64,000 nt of DNA from Microthyrium microscopicum (lineage: Eukaryota; Ascomycota; Dothideomycetes; Microthyriales; Microthyriaceae): the NCBI GenBank assembly GCA_010405405.1, contig MU004240.1, positions 884,217 to 948,216 of the forward strand, written 5' to 3'. The position numbers and the translations under genes are program-made. Positions 20,776 to 32,064 of this stretch are shown here, one piece after another. The first letter of the stretch is position 1. Every line of letters starts with the position of its first letter. A model generated the notes under the pieces. The model was not told where the DNA came from. It saw nothing but the letters and a program-made list of their open reading frames with translations, and ran no database searches.

Positions 20776-22526
20776 TCAATCGAAAACCACTCCAGACTTC
20801 ACACCCATTCCAATCAAAAAGCTGCCCAGAGAATTGGCCCACGGATTCGTCTCTACAGATTCAAAGACCTGCTTAGACAACTCACGAGCTTCCGGATACT
20901 GCATTAGTTTGTCCAGCGGCTCCTTCCGCGTGGAATCTGCACTATTTTGATTTCCCTCTGCATCTCCCTGACTCACTTGAGGCTGGACGTTGCTTGCTTT
21001 GCTTGCTTGTGAACTCATAAAGAAGTGAATTGCTGTACCAACGGGCACCGTAATACACTGTAAAGAAGCTATGCCATTCGATGGATTGAGAAAGTATTTG
21101 ACAGAAGCCAAAATGGAATCAATGTATTTCCTTGGATTTGCGGTATTTTCATACACCATGTAGGCGAGTGGTAGATCTTGGGCACGACCGTTTGCTCTGA
21201 TTCGGTTGGCGAAATCGGAGAGTCCCATGTGGACTATTACCATGCCTGTCCAGAACATGACTGTTGACTGTGCGATGCCTACTCCGTGGGACATGTATTC
21301 GTCAGCGGCCAAAGACTCGATGTCTTCGCTAAAAAAGTTCTGTTTGGAGATTTGTTTTGTGAGGGTCGTGAACCATTGCTCCAGCCTGGAGTGGATTTCC
21401 AAATAGTCGGTTATGATCTCAAGATATGTTTCTATGTTGTTGCTAGGGGTTGCCAGACGCCCCTTTTCCATGGCGTTGGGGATTTGCAACAGAATATCAT
21501 AGAGAAGATCTTTCAATGTCTTTTGATCGTTGCGCCAGGGTATTGTACACCACACTTCCGAAGCAAAAACCGATGCTTTCTGGAGTGTGAGTGAATATGC
21601 AAATTGAGACTGGCGTGACATTCGAAACAGCTGAAGGGCTTCTGGGGAGGTAGTTTGCTCAGGTCCGCGCATTTGAAAGATGGATGCAACGCCTTCGGTA
21701 TGTGCAATCCAGTTCATAGCCTTGGCCCAAGGATTTTCATGATTAAGTTTGTTAAATTGTTCATAACTACCGAGTAGCATACACGCAGACAGGATAGTGG
21801 TATCTTTAGCTGCGGTTTTCGGGCTCTGAAGAACTCGATTGAGTTGGAGAAGTGATTTTCCGTAAAGTTGTGCTCCGTGATGCATCATTGTATTGTTATT
21901 GTTCTTATTGGAGAGACAGCAGAGACTGATAGCGCGAAGCGAATTGGAAAGAATGATGCTGTCTTTGCTTTCAGACATGACCATGTTGGCCCATCCTCTA
22001 ATGTAATCATCTGGACTCCTGGCGTTTGGCTGGAAACTAGCGGTTGGGGAGTAAAGATCCAAGAATGCACCGACTAGAGCTGAATGAGTAGCTTCAGATG
22101 ATAGGCTCATGCTTTGTTGACTGAAAGAGGATGTAGTTGTCTCAAAATTCTGACTTTGAGGTTTTGGCTTGTAGCGTGGATGCTGAGGAGGATTGCGTTT
22201 TATACGGAGACGATCTGAGCCATCCTCAGGGGGTGCTTCATGATACACAAATTCTGTCTTTCGCTCATAACCTGTGAAATAACTTGATGAGTTTGCTATC
22301 TGTATATATTTAAAAAAAGATACTCACCTTCACATACATGACCATCTTTAGTACAACGAAGACATGAAGGTCTCTGAAGATCACACTGGATAAACGTCAA
22401 TATGAATTGAGCAAAACAACTTCATATTACCTAAAGTGAAATGAATGGTGAAGAAATGATACGTACTCCTTTCTTGCGACGCCTGCAAGTGTTGCATCCC
22501 TTTGAGCGACCTGCTACGTTCACCAT
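20776..22526 (-). CDS. Zn(II)2Cys6 transcription factor
   Basis: Binuclear zinc-cluster regulator. Exons on the minus strand are 22526-22467, 22385-22328 and 22271-20776 (537 residues), with introns of 81 and 56 nt. Joining them in phase gives an exact cluster: Cys11 and Cys14 (CNTCRRRKKG), Cys21 (CDLQRPS), Cys28 and Cys31 (CLRC), Cys38, with C-x2-C-x6-C-x6-C-x2-C-x6-C spacing. The first intron lies inside the cluster, a frequent position in this family. The rest (..SALVGAFLDLYSPTASF, DTTILSACMLLGSYEQFN, NWIAHTEGVASIFQMRGPEQ) resembles the helical Fungal_trans_2-type region. The target pathway is unknown. It converges on the reductase gene, 209 bp apart stop to stop, and such neighbours are sometimes co-regulated. 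Confidence 0.88.
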
Positions 22527-23079
22527 GTCTGGTACCAGATTCGGATAAGAATCTTATGCTTTCACTGTAGATCTTCTGGCGCAATTTATTGCTGAATTCA
22601 GAAGATTCCCCCGTCAATAAAATCTTTTTGTGCCTGTCCCGTAAAGCCAGTCGACGATTAATTTGCAGCGCTGTACTTACTACTACCGCATTCGATATCC
22701 TGACGCGAAGGAATTGGCCATCCTTTCGAAGCTAAAGTACATCTTGAGGCTCATTATGCGCCTATGCGGCAAAGTTTGTCTCAAGTGCAGCCTCTTGACC
22801 ACCATAGCCATCGTGGGCAACTAGGTCAATGACGGCCTTCGAGCGTTGTAAAGTTGTGAGACAAGTGAGAATAGCAGATCTCCCGCCAAACCCGATCGAG
22901 CTCCACGGTGGCTTCCCGTAGTGGCGCTATTCTGACCAATCAGTATAGAGCGTCATAATTCGAACCAATAAAAGGATGTACATTCCATTCAGCCTGATCG
23001 AAGGGCTCCATCAAGACGTCAGAATCTTGATCTCATTTACATTTTGCTCCGGCATATTTTGATATTAAATACAACGCTA
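22527..23079. other. Promoter region of the Zn2Cys6 gene
   Basis: No gene recognised. GACCAATCAG near 22933-22942 is a CCAAT-type box. Confidence 0.4.
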
Positions 23080-23640
23080 CACATACAATTACAGAGCATT
23101 TATATCACGTTGGAGCAACTACTTCACGTCCCGTCCCTGCGCCCGAATTGCGTCCTCATATCTCCTTATAGCAGCCTCAGAAGCAGTAACATCGTTTTAT
23201 CCTGTCTGCCAGTCGTTCTTTAATGGCTCAAAGCCTCTTCAAGAAACTTCTGTTGCAATAAACTATAAAGGACGTCCTGAAGAGGTTGGGGCTGCAATAG
23301 GCGAAGGTTACGCTATGGCTGTGTGGCTTTCTCTGGCATTTCAGGCTGCCGGCGTTGAGATATATGTAAGTAGAACGCTCCAAGGTTGTTTCAATAGCTT
23401 GATGTTGATACACTAACATCATTTTCCGTAGCTAAAACTTACTCCACGTGAGTCAGAAAGGCTTCGCCAAGTTTCTTACGAGAGGCAGATTAAAGCTGGA
23501 ATGCGAGACCCAGGAACTTCCTCGATTAGTCGTTCAACGCTTTGGTGATACGATGCTTGGGTTCCCAGAACAATCCGCCAAGAACAAGATAAGAGGGATT
23601 AAACCAGAGGACCAGGAACAAAAGCTTCAGGTTCTTACTG
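23080..23640 (+). pseudogene. Remnant of a DUF2306-like membrane protein gene
   Basis: A frame from about 23087 reads ..FYPVCQSFFNGSKPLQ.., then RPEEVGAAIGEGYAMAVWLS and LAFQAAGVEIY. A spliceable intron (GTAAGT at 23366 to TAG at 23431) follows, then LKLTPRESERLRQVSYERQ and IKAGMRDPGTSSISRST. The GVEIYLxLTPxExERLRxVSYERQ pattern resembles the C-terminal end of fungal DUF2306 multi-pass proteins. The N-terminal transmembrane half is missing and no in-frame ATG is found. After SISRST the frame meets a stop, while the next family-like piece (RFGDTMLGFPEQ) is in another frame, so there is at least one frameshift. I read it as a truncated, decayed host gene. An undetected upstream exon cannot be excluded. 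The family call is from memory. Confidence 0.5.
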
Positions 23641-23869
23641 GTGCTTGTAGGGCAGTGCCACTGGGCCGGTCAGATTGACTTGTGCTTCTTCAGTGAAAAG
23701 AATTAGTAGACTATATGCGTGAAGCTTGAAAGATGGGTGTTATGAAAAACTATCAATTCCATCTCTAATGATTATTGTGTCTCTAAAACTACATTTTTTC
23801 CCTGAGTCTGCAATGTCCATAACTTTTCATCATACCATGAACCCCTTTGGCTTGATTTTTCAAAGACGC

Positions 23870-25396
23870 TTAGGAGTCAAAGACAGGACCGTATGCAGGA
23901 ATGCCTCGCGTCTCCATTGCGTAAACAACTTTACGAGTAAGCTTGCTATTACTCAGAACAAACACAGCTTCTGCCCCTGTCTCGATATACATTCGATATG
24001 CGAGCTCAACAAGATTTGGGCGACCCTCCACTCTCGTATCGATTATGAGGGCTTCAGGATCAATTTTGCGGACAGTATCACAGATCTTCTCGCCGAAAGT
24101 TTTGAGAGGAGAAGGAGTGCTCCATACAATCCGAACGGACTGGCGACGCGAAGGGTTTGCGAGGAACGTCATGCAAGGACCGATGCCAGAACCAGTGGTT
24201 ATAAAAACGACAGAGCGAAACATCTGAGCCATACTCATTGGTCCATGTCGCGGCAAGCCTTTAACCCAATATTGTTTCTGGGGGTTCTTAATCAGGCTGT
24301 CTGTAAAATCTCCAGCATTCGAAACGATAATGGAGTTGTTTTTACCGTCTTCAGATGGGAAAGTTGCGAAAGGATGCCATTCTTTGAGTGGAGATTTTGA
24401 AAGCGCGATACCGCAGAACGGGTGGATTTTGCGAGTAAAGTTTAGACGGACAGCGTGGGAAGATAGGTGCTCAGCCTCGAAATCCCAGCGGCGAAGTCGT
24501 AGCCAAGGATGGATTGAGTGACAAACACTGATGATCAGCAGCCAAAAGGAAGGCTGTTTTGTGAGCGCTTTTATAAGAAGAACACCACTAGCGTTGTCAT
24601 GGAGAATCGATACGAGCATGACTATTTCGAACCAGAATACAATCAGAGTAAGCCAACCAGCATAGCGATGCGTCAACTCGAAGACATCGTGCATGCCAGC
24701 ACGTATTCTAGGGTAGGCGAAGATAATTATCAGAAGTAGCAGCGCCAGCAGAAGGGATGTAGTGACGAGAATAGGGGTTGAATGCAATCCGCCTGTTGCA
24801 AAGTTCCTCCAGAGGTTGGCCGTGAGAACTATGAACCAGATGGTTCCTGACACTGCAGCACCACTGTGGACACCGCCGTATTCGTAGGCCTTTGCGAAAG
24901 TTCGCCGAATAGATAGAGGCGCTGATAATGGGATGAGCCAGCATGTGCGAAACAAAAAGTTAATGATGTATTCCTGCCTGATAGCCGTTGCAACGAGAAA
25001 ATTGGCTGAAGCAGCCGAAGCAGCCATTGAAGCAACATGCAGGCTGAACATAGAGAACCTTGAACTCAGTATGATGATAGCCAACACATTGGCCAAGAGG
25101 ACAACGGAGAACAACCGTTGGTATGTCGTCAATATGGTATAAAGGAGTCCTCGAATGAATTTCCCGTAACTTTTGGCCGGTATTTCTATCTGGATTGACT
25201 TTGTGTTCGTTTGGCTTATGAAGCTTGACTTGGGAGTAAAGGCTGGTTTGCATTTCGAGTCACCAGATGGACTTGGTGGTGGCACTAATGTCGATCTGCT
25301 TGAATATGTGCTCAGCACGTGGACAGGAAGTGGTATTGGAAGGGCAATGGCGTCAAGGATAGGCTGCGGGTCTTGATGAGGAAAGTCTGTCATCAT
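23870..25396 (-). CDS. TmpA-like integral membrane oxidoreductase (ferric reductase-like)
   Basis: Intronless gene of 508 residues. It has a hydrophilic N-terminal segment of about 75 residues and several membrane helices (VVLLANVLAIIILS, SGTIWFIVLTANLW, LVTTSLLLALLLLIIIFAY, YAGWLTLIVFWFEIVMLV). The C-terminal half ends in a nucleotide-binding fold: MFRSVVFITTGSGIGPCMTF, then VRIVWSTPSPLKTFGEKI, and the final AVFVLSNSKLTRKVVYAME and GIPAYGPVFDS. The layout matches Aspergillus TmpA, a membrane oxidoreductase-like protein needed for normal conidiation, and the reductase-like tails of some fungal NRPS-like enzymes. I do not see the paired HxxxxxxxxxxxxxH haem ligands of true ferric reductases. 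Iron reduction should therefore not be assumed. The upstream part of the open frame lacks ATG; the MM at 25396/25393 is the start. Confidence 0.78.
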   Translation of the reverse strand: MMTDFPHQDPQPILDAIALPIPLPVHVLSTYSSRSTLVPPPSPSGDSKCKPAFTPKSSFISQTNTKSIQIEIPAKSYGKFIRGLLYTILTTYQRLFSVVLLANVLAIIILSSRFSMFSLHVASMAASAASANFLVATAIRQEYIINFLFRTCWLIPLSAPLSIRRTFAKAYEYGGVHSGAAVSGTIWFIVLTANLWRNFATGGLHSTPILVTTSLLLALLLLIIIFAYPRIRAGMHDVFELTHRYAGWLTLIVFWFEIVMLVSILHDNASGVLLIKALTKQPSFWLLIISVCHSIHPWLRLRRWDFEAEHLSSHAVRLNFTRKIHPFCGIALSKSPLKEWHPFATFPSEDGKNNSIIVSNAGDFTDSLIKNPQKQYWVKGLPRHGPMSMAQMFRSVVFITTGSGIGPCMTFLANPSRRQSVRIVWSTPSPLKTFGEKICDTVRKIDPEALIIDTRVEGRPNLVELAYRMYIETGAEAVFVLSNSKLTRKVVYAMETRGIPAYGPVFDS

Positions 25397-26561
25397 GATA
25401 ATGGTATAATTTGAGCTAATGATAGGAACTAAACAAAAGAAGGCCAATCAAGAGATGAAGCAGTGCTGGTTCAGAGATGCGGTAGGGACTTATATAATGA
25501 CCTGATCAGACGAACATATAATTGCCCAAGCTTTTGCTGCCTCCATAGAGTTGGAACTCCTTTTGCAATGCATTGCGGCACATTTGAACTTAAGATTCGC
25601 TTGAGGCGCCAGGTCTTGGAGCAGACTGGCCGCGATGTTGATGTTCTCGTCCAGAAGTACGTTTCAAATTACCGCCAGCGAATTCGAGGCGTTCGGCCCC
25701 GATTTGCAAGATGTGTGAGCACTGAGTGAGCCACGAGGCTACGGCCCTGATTTCATCATCTATGTGCCTTCAAAAGGTTCTATGTATAATTGAGTCACGA
25801 CCTACAGCGACTCTAAGTTATCTGGTGCAGTCGATCGGAAATTGTTGGATCTAATTGAACGAGCTTTGGCAATTTTGTTACGCCTAGCTAGCTAGATACT
25901 GAACCTGATAGATTTCAAAGTGAGATCATAAACGGCCCCAATTTTCCAGCTAATATGCTTATCAATGCCAGCCTTTTGGCCCCTTAGATATTCGAAAGCC
26001 GTAGTAAGCCTAAGAAGCTATCAGTTCGACTGATAATAGTTTAGCATCGGGCTAATTATGGCAATTTACTATTACCTTAAGCCTACTTTTACCTCTTACT
26101 AACTTACCTACCTACTCAAAACTAACATATAAGTTAACCAACACCTTCTAAAAAAAATAGACATGTTGAATTAGAGGCGTAAACAACGTACAATGTATAA
26201 GAAAATAATAGCCTTATAGTAGAAGGGCTTTGAAATCAAGACGTTAAGGGCCGTAGGATCAAAAGTGCTTTGCAAACTTATACAGAATATCTACCGTTGG
26301 CTTCTTATTTGGGAAGAGCTTAACATATTTTCGGCTTCGCACGTCTAAGGGGCCAAATAGTTGGAAATAATAGGCAGATAAGCTGGAAGGTAGAGGCCGT
26401 TTATCAAATTCCGGTTTCAGAGGAGGTCAAATATTGATTGAAATGGCCGGAGATGCAGAAAAGCCAGCAAGCTCCGGATCTTGTATCCCAACCCCTATAT
26501 AGTGGTTCCAGTTACGCTCTAGTCATCGGCTGCTTGTTGCAGAGAGTGTAGCTAACAAAGA
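25397..26561. other. Intergenic, nothing recognised
   Basis: The middle part (about 25860-26230) is somewhat A+T-rich, but CA and TG are still present, so it is not a RIP tract. No conserved frame, RNA gene or repeat was seen. Confidence 0.5.
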
Positions 26562-27158
26562 TTAAGATCGGCTTTTCAACATAGGCCCCACATTTTGGGA
26601 ATATTCTCCAGCAACGTTACCTGCAGGCGAGTATTCGCAGACAAACATATGGTTATAAGCCAAACCACCCGTTCCTGCACAGCGAGCCCAGGCGCATCCA
26701 ATGTCGGTTGTGGCTTTCCATACGAGCTGGGTGAAATGTCCGGTTTGTTGAAGACTACTGCCTTCAGGGTTGTTGAAGTCGTAGTTGGACATTTCTGATA
26801 TCCACGCGTTGTAGGCACTTGAGGTTAGAGATCCGTAGTCGGGGTCTGATTCACTATTGCTGATCATGAAGAGATTCTCGCCATAACCACTTCCGCTCTA
26901 TTCGTTTTGTCAGTCATCGATATCAGAGTATTTTATGCTGCTTACATGCTTAAACACGCATTTGTCTGCAACTTGCTTCGCCACCAGTGCTAGCTGACCA
27001 TTCCAGTTGACAGGCTGAGCTTGAGCTTGAGTGCGAATGTTGTTGTTTTGAGATAGGTTGAGATCTTGGAAGCTTTGGTCATTGATATCGGGAACACCGG
27101 CAAGAATGTGGTGCGCCAAGCATGATAATACAATCACGAAGGAGTTGAGATATTTCAT
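26562..27158 (-). CDS. Secreted CAP/PR-1 (SCP/TAPS) protein
   Basis: Member of the CAP superfamily (fungal Pry/PR-1-like), extracellular proteins that bind sterols and fatty acids. Exons on the minus strand are 27158-26946 and 26897-26562 (182 residues) with a 48-nt intron. Residues 1-20 form a signal peptide (MKYLNSFVIVLSCLAHHILA). The CAP core is complete: VNWNGQLALVAKQVADKC, GYGENLFM, then the CAP1 signature GHFTQLVWKATTDIGCAWAR and the CAP2 signature FVCEYSPAGNV. The putative tetrad residues (His of KHV, Glu of GEN, Glu of CEY, His of GHF) are present. The protein is short, without the Ser/Thr-rich linker of yeast Pry proteins. Small secreted CAP proteins occur among plant-associated fungi, but a virulence role is not shown here. 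Confidence 0.9.
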
Positions 27159-27248
27159 GGTGCAATCAGGTTGTGAGGTTGATCTGTGAGGTTTATGAAA
27201 GATGCTTGTAGTTGTTGCATAATTTCCACAAAGCGAACGTGCTCTGGC

Positions 27249-27254
27249 TTTATA
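27249..27254 (-). promoter_or_regulatory. TATA-like box of the CAP gene
   Basis: TATAAA on the minus strand, about 91 bp upstream of the start codon at 27158. Confidence 0.35.
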
Positions 27255-29767
27255 CAATTTTCATCAAACGCAAGGACGACGAGCCTGTGACACCAAAAGT
27301 ATATTGTGATACCTGATCCTAGAGAAGTGACATTGTACAAACAGGCATACACCATAAAGTAAATGCTACTCAGGTATTTTACTCACACATAGAGTTATGA
27401 TATTTCTCAAGTGACGCACATAGCATGAACAACTTATCAGTTATTGAGCCCTGCTATCGGGGAGCCAATAAATCGTTTGGTTGAGCAAGTGTCCTGTAAC
27501 ATCTGTATAAAAATGAACATGCAAGGCGGACGTTTAGCACGTCCATCTTCAATACATCTCAAAAATTCTGTCTTGGCGAGTGCATTTTGGTTTGTATAGA
27601 GGAATTCGTTGGAAGTTCGTAAAGGTCTAGTTTCGATGCTGCTTCAACGTGATGATATGTTCCTCCAGTTTTCACTGATATAGATTCAAAGGTCATGGAA
27701 CAGATCAATTGTAAAGATGCCAAGACGCCCAAGACGCCCTATGTCAATAGTTAAGACAGTGAACTGGTTGTGAAAAAGCGCTCGGATATATGATGGTAGA
27801 CTCTTAGATTTATCAGCTTTCTCAACAAAAAGAGTAAAAACAGTTGAAGTTAAGTTGTACTTTGCAGGCCACAAGAAAATGAGAGGATCACGCTATCAAT
27901 TCAATGATAACAGGTATTAGTATAACAGCTGATGCTACCATCAAGATATGCTGAAATCCTTATGAACTTATTTTCAACTCTCGCAGGAGTGCAATAATGT
28001 CATTGTTCCTTGCGGACTCTTGGTCTTGTCCGAAATTGAGATAGTATAAAGGAAACTTCCATCATATGTTTGGCATATAGCTTATCAAACTAAAAGTTTT
28101 GGCTGGAGATATGGATGTATGACCATTTCCCACCACAGCGAACATATCCTGTCCTACCCCAAAAACAAGTCGATAGATGATCTTTTCAGATTAGATGGGG
28201 CTTCCTACACCTACTCCCTTAACTGGCTGATTACTTTAGGCAAATGGGGACAATGTCTTCCATATAAGCTAATTGAAGTGCTAGGTTTCGAGTAACATTA
28301 TTGACCTCGTTGCTAAAAGTAAGAAATATCTCCAAGAATACGTCTTGTGTAATAAATTCATACATATTACACTCATACAATGAATTTAACGTATCACTAC
28401 TTCTACTAGATCATAACACAATTCCTTCCTTGAAGAGATAGCGGCGTGACTTTTTCTGGGCCAGAATCAGGAAAGAAATAACAATCCAACTTGCAGCACT
28501 TTTCCATTGCAGATCTGCGCTTTATGTCTCCCATTATTGGAGGTTGGAACATCACGCTGGTTGATTTCCAGACGGCTATCCATATTTATGGCCTATTGCG
28601 CTGAAGGATTGGTCAGTGCGATAAATCAGCTCGATAAGGCGTTGCTGATTATAATTTCTTTGATCATTGCAGGATTTGCTTTTTCTTTACCCCATAAAGC
28701 TTAATTCTTATGTGCGTAAAGTAGTACCATATTGTCCTACTGTATTCTAAAGATATCTTCTATCTTAGCCTACTAAGCTGCGATAGTCAGCATAGATACT
28801 GGAAATGGTCCCTTACTGCTTTTCCTATTTACTGCTGCAGCCGAATGTAAACAATATTGTGCAGCCAAGCCAGCCTGATGCTCTTGTAACCCTGTCAAAC
28901 ATGGGCTGCAGACGCAGAAGTGCCCTCGTCTCGACCCAAGCGGATACGAAACCAACGCCAGTCAGCCTCCCCTTTTGCTTCACTTGAGCTGTCGTAGCAC
29001 CTCGTTGTTCTCGCACCGCCGAGAGTCGAGAGTCGAGTGCCAGGCCTAGCCCTACAGATGGGCGCAACCGTATATTCATGATGATCAGTTCAAACTCAGC
29101 AATGTGAAACCAGGTTCCAATGTTGGCAAAATGTAGAGGGCCGCAACGACATCTCCCCTTTGTGAGCAAACACTATTGCGAATGTCTCTTCTACTATCAT
29201 TCTGAATCATCAATCAAGGAATGATATTAAAAATAGCTGTTATTGGCAGTACCTTGATAAGGTTCCTGACTAGTCTAACCAGGCTAGATAATAATCTCAA
29301 AAGGCGACCTGGAAATGGTGCTGCAGGGGTGAGAAGTCGGCGCAAACTGTCACCTCAAAACGCCAACGTTCAACGCCTCCTGCGACTTGACTCGTCCCAA
29401 GGTTTCGACAAAGCCGTTGACATCCCGCTTGGCCTGCAAGTACAATGTCTCTTCCGCAGCCACTGACCTGGAATGCGGGCCTTGTCATTTAGGGATCTGC
29501 TTTTGGACTCGATGTGAGCTCATGGTGTGTTGCTCTGCAGTATATGATCACCGTAGTCCCTTTCCCACTTGCCGCGTTTCAATTCCATTTCACCACAGCC
29601 AGTACGTTTTGTTGCACTGCATTCTATTCGAGGCTTCCGTTCGTTTACTACCTCTTGCCTCTTGAAATTTTCTCTCTGACTTGTTTTCCACACTCTATAT
29701 TGTAGTACATTCAGCATACTCAACCACACACCAGTACCACTAGACTACCTCGACTAATTATACCACC
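27255..29767. other. Gene-poor stretch, nothing recognised
   Basis: About 2.5 kb with only short, overlapping, unconserved frames (for example 65 codons at 28507-28704). Composition is moderately A+T-rich to about 28800 and near normal after that. No RIP bias, terminal repeats or RNA gene could be identified. Confidence 0.45.
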
Positions 29768-30216
29768 ATGCGCGGCCTTATCGCTATTCTTCTCCCATTA
29801 ACTGTCCTCGCTCAGGGGAATCCAGTGGGAAACCCGGCCGGCGTGATTCTGGGAATATACGGAATGTGTGGAACAAACCCAGTGGACTGCGGAAATGGAT
29901 GGTGCTGTCTGGCTGGCCAGACATGTGCGAGTGCTTCAGCGAGTGCAAACAATCCCATGTGTTCCTTGGACGCTGCCGATGGGTGAGCCTGTTTGTCAGA
30001 TTTTCCAAGGCTCTCGAGACTAACTTTTACAGACAACTAGTCGTAAATGCCGCCTACTTTGGAAAACTTCAATCACATCAAGTCGCTCCAAGTACCGCAA
30101 ACGGATCTTCGAAAGCACCAGAACAACAAACAACGAACAGTGGTTCAAAATCTGGGGCATCATTAATATTGGCCTCTGCTCTTACTGCCGCTGCGCTGGC
30201 GGTCTCAGCACTATAA
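29768..30216 (+). CDS. Small cysteine-rich, probably GPI-anchored surface protein
   Basis: Exons 29768-29982 and 30033-30216 (132 residues); the 50-nt intron has a GTGAGC donor and CTAAC branch point. Residues 1-16 form a signal peptide (MRGLIAILLPLTVLAQ). The mature region has six cysteines at 34, 41, 46, 47, 53 and 65 (MCGTNPVDCGNGWCC, then LAGQTC), an even number suited to three disulphides. A Ser/Thr/Gln-rich linker follows (APSTANGSSKAPEQQTTNSG). A hydrophobic tail (GASLILASALTAAALAVSAL) ends exactly at the stop, as expected for a GPI-attachment signal. The CGNGWCC block recalls other fungal GPI-type cysteine-rich wall proteins, but I cannot name a characterised family. Function unknown; a wall or membrane surface location is inferred. 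Confidence 0.75.
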
Positions 30217-30815
30217 GCTTGGCTTAAAACTGGAACGGCACCTATATACAACAACTATTCCAGGAGCTGCACATCCCTACGTCTGTTCAGCTCTGCATAT
30301 CACGGAGTTCAAATTTGGGCGGAACTGACATGGAAAGGTCAAATGTTGTTGATTCATAAAGGAGTTCAACGACCAGAAGTATCAGGCACTGGTCAAGTCT
30401 AATGGTGTAATGCTGAGCAAGATATGGGGCTGGGGAATTATAATGGCGCCTCATTATCAATTAAAAACTAATGCAGAAATCGATCATCTAATGCCCGGAA
30501 ATGTGAGAGACGAAATGCTCCACCTTCAGCATACGCCTGACTTGTGCATTAAGACCACGAAGTAAGGTGGCGTTTGCGATGAGTGCCCAGAATCGATAAT
30601 GTTTATGAAATATGAAGTTGCCTGGCACTGATATTGTTTGGTGATTACAGTATGGAGGGCTGTTTCCGACCTCGGCCGGTTGCACTTGAAGCTCAAGGAG
30701 AGGAAACAAAAGTATCCAAAAATTCATCCCACCAAACCCCGCTGTTGTGATATTTCCCCTTTGTACTTCTTCCTCTCCTAAATTTCTATCAACACAAACA
30801 CAACCAGCGATAATC
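30217..30815. other. Promoter region of adenosine kinase
   Basis: No gene seen. It contains the 3' end of the cysteine-rich gene and the A/C-rich leader (aacacaaacacaacc) of the kinase gene. Confidence 0.4.
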
Positions 30816-32064
30816 ATGTCATTCGAATTAGTGTGCCTCGAGAATCCCATTCTAGATATCTCCGGTCAAGGGTACGCAGCCATCATAGACCTCAATGGAT
30901 GCTGACAGCTGACGTGCGATAGAGATGAAGCTCTTCTTCAAAAATATGGATTGAAAGCCAACGATGCAATTTTGGCTGAGGAAAAGCACTTGGGTCTCTA
31001 TGAAGACTTGATACAGAACCATAACGCGAAATTGATCGCTGGAGGAGCCGCGCAGAACACTGCTCGTGGAGCGCAGGTAGCTACACTTTGGCATGCCAGT
31101 GCTACTGGGCTAATATTTTCGCATAGTACATTCTTCCTGCTGATTCTGTAGCCTTTATCGGCTGCGTTGGCAAGGACAAATACGCCGATACACTAAGAGA
31201 AGCTGCGAAAGCAGTTGGCCTACGTGTTGAGTACCGCGTCGACGAAGAGCAACCCACTGGACGATGCGGCGTCATCATCACTGGTCACGATCGATCAATG
31301 GCCACCGATCTAGCGGCCGCCAACTGCTACAAGCTCGAGCATCTCAAGTCCGAGAAAGTCTGGCAATTGGTCGAACAGGCCAAGGTTTACTACGTTGGAG
31401 GCTACCATCTCACAGTGTGCCCGCCAGCTATCCTGGCGCTGGCTGAGGAGGCCGAGAAAAAGAACAAGGTTCGTATTCGAGTCTACTACCTCTATCCCAA
31501 TGTGCCCTGAGCTGATGTCATTATTAGACATTCATCCTGTCGATATCCGCGCCCTTCATCCCCTTTGCCTTCAAAGATGCTCTGGACCAAACCGCACCAT
31601 ACTGGGACTACATCATCGGAAACGAGGCTGAAGCCGACGCGTGGGCGGAAACACATGGACACAAAGGGAAATCCAGACAAGACATCGCAAAGGAGCTCGT
31701 CAAACTTCCAAAGGCCAATGCAAAGCGACAGCGCACGGCTATCATCACACAAGGCACAGATCCAACCATTGTCGCGATCGGAAAAGAAGGTGGAGATGTG
31801 GAGATCAAGGAATACCCCGTCCATGAGATAGGCAAGGACAAGATTGTGGACACACTTGGTGCTGGGTGAGTATTTGATAAACTGTACTTTCCGGAAATGA
31901 TCTAATAACTGTTTAGTGATGCTTTTGCTGGAGGATTCGCTGCCGGAATTGTTCAGGGTAAAGATTTGGACACATCCATCAACATGGGCCAATGGCTGGC
32001 CAAGCTCAGCATACAAGAGTTTGGTCCTTCTTACCCCATGCCTAAGCAAACCTACTCAGCTTAA
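30816..32064 (+). CDS. ADO1: Adenosine kinase
   Basis: PfkB/ribokinase-family enzyme that phosphorylates adenosine to AMP. It recycles adenosine released by the S-adenosylhomocysteine cycle in the cytosol. Exons are 30816-30871, 30923-31076, 31127-31468, 31528-31865 and 31917-32064 (345 residues), with introns of 50-59 nt. The N terminus MSFELVCLENPILDISG is the conserved start. GGAAQNTARGAQ is the substrate loop, AFIGCVGKDKYAD the first PfkB signature, and LGAGDAFAGGFAAG the second, with catalytic base Asp298. YYVGGYHLTVCPPAI and the IGNEAEADAWA segment are family landmarks. Length equals that of yeast Ado1 (about 340). Exon joins restore every conserved block in phase. Identity is secure; the symbol is by analogy with yeast. 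Confidence 0.95.
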
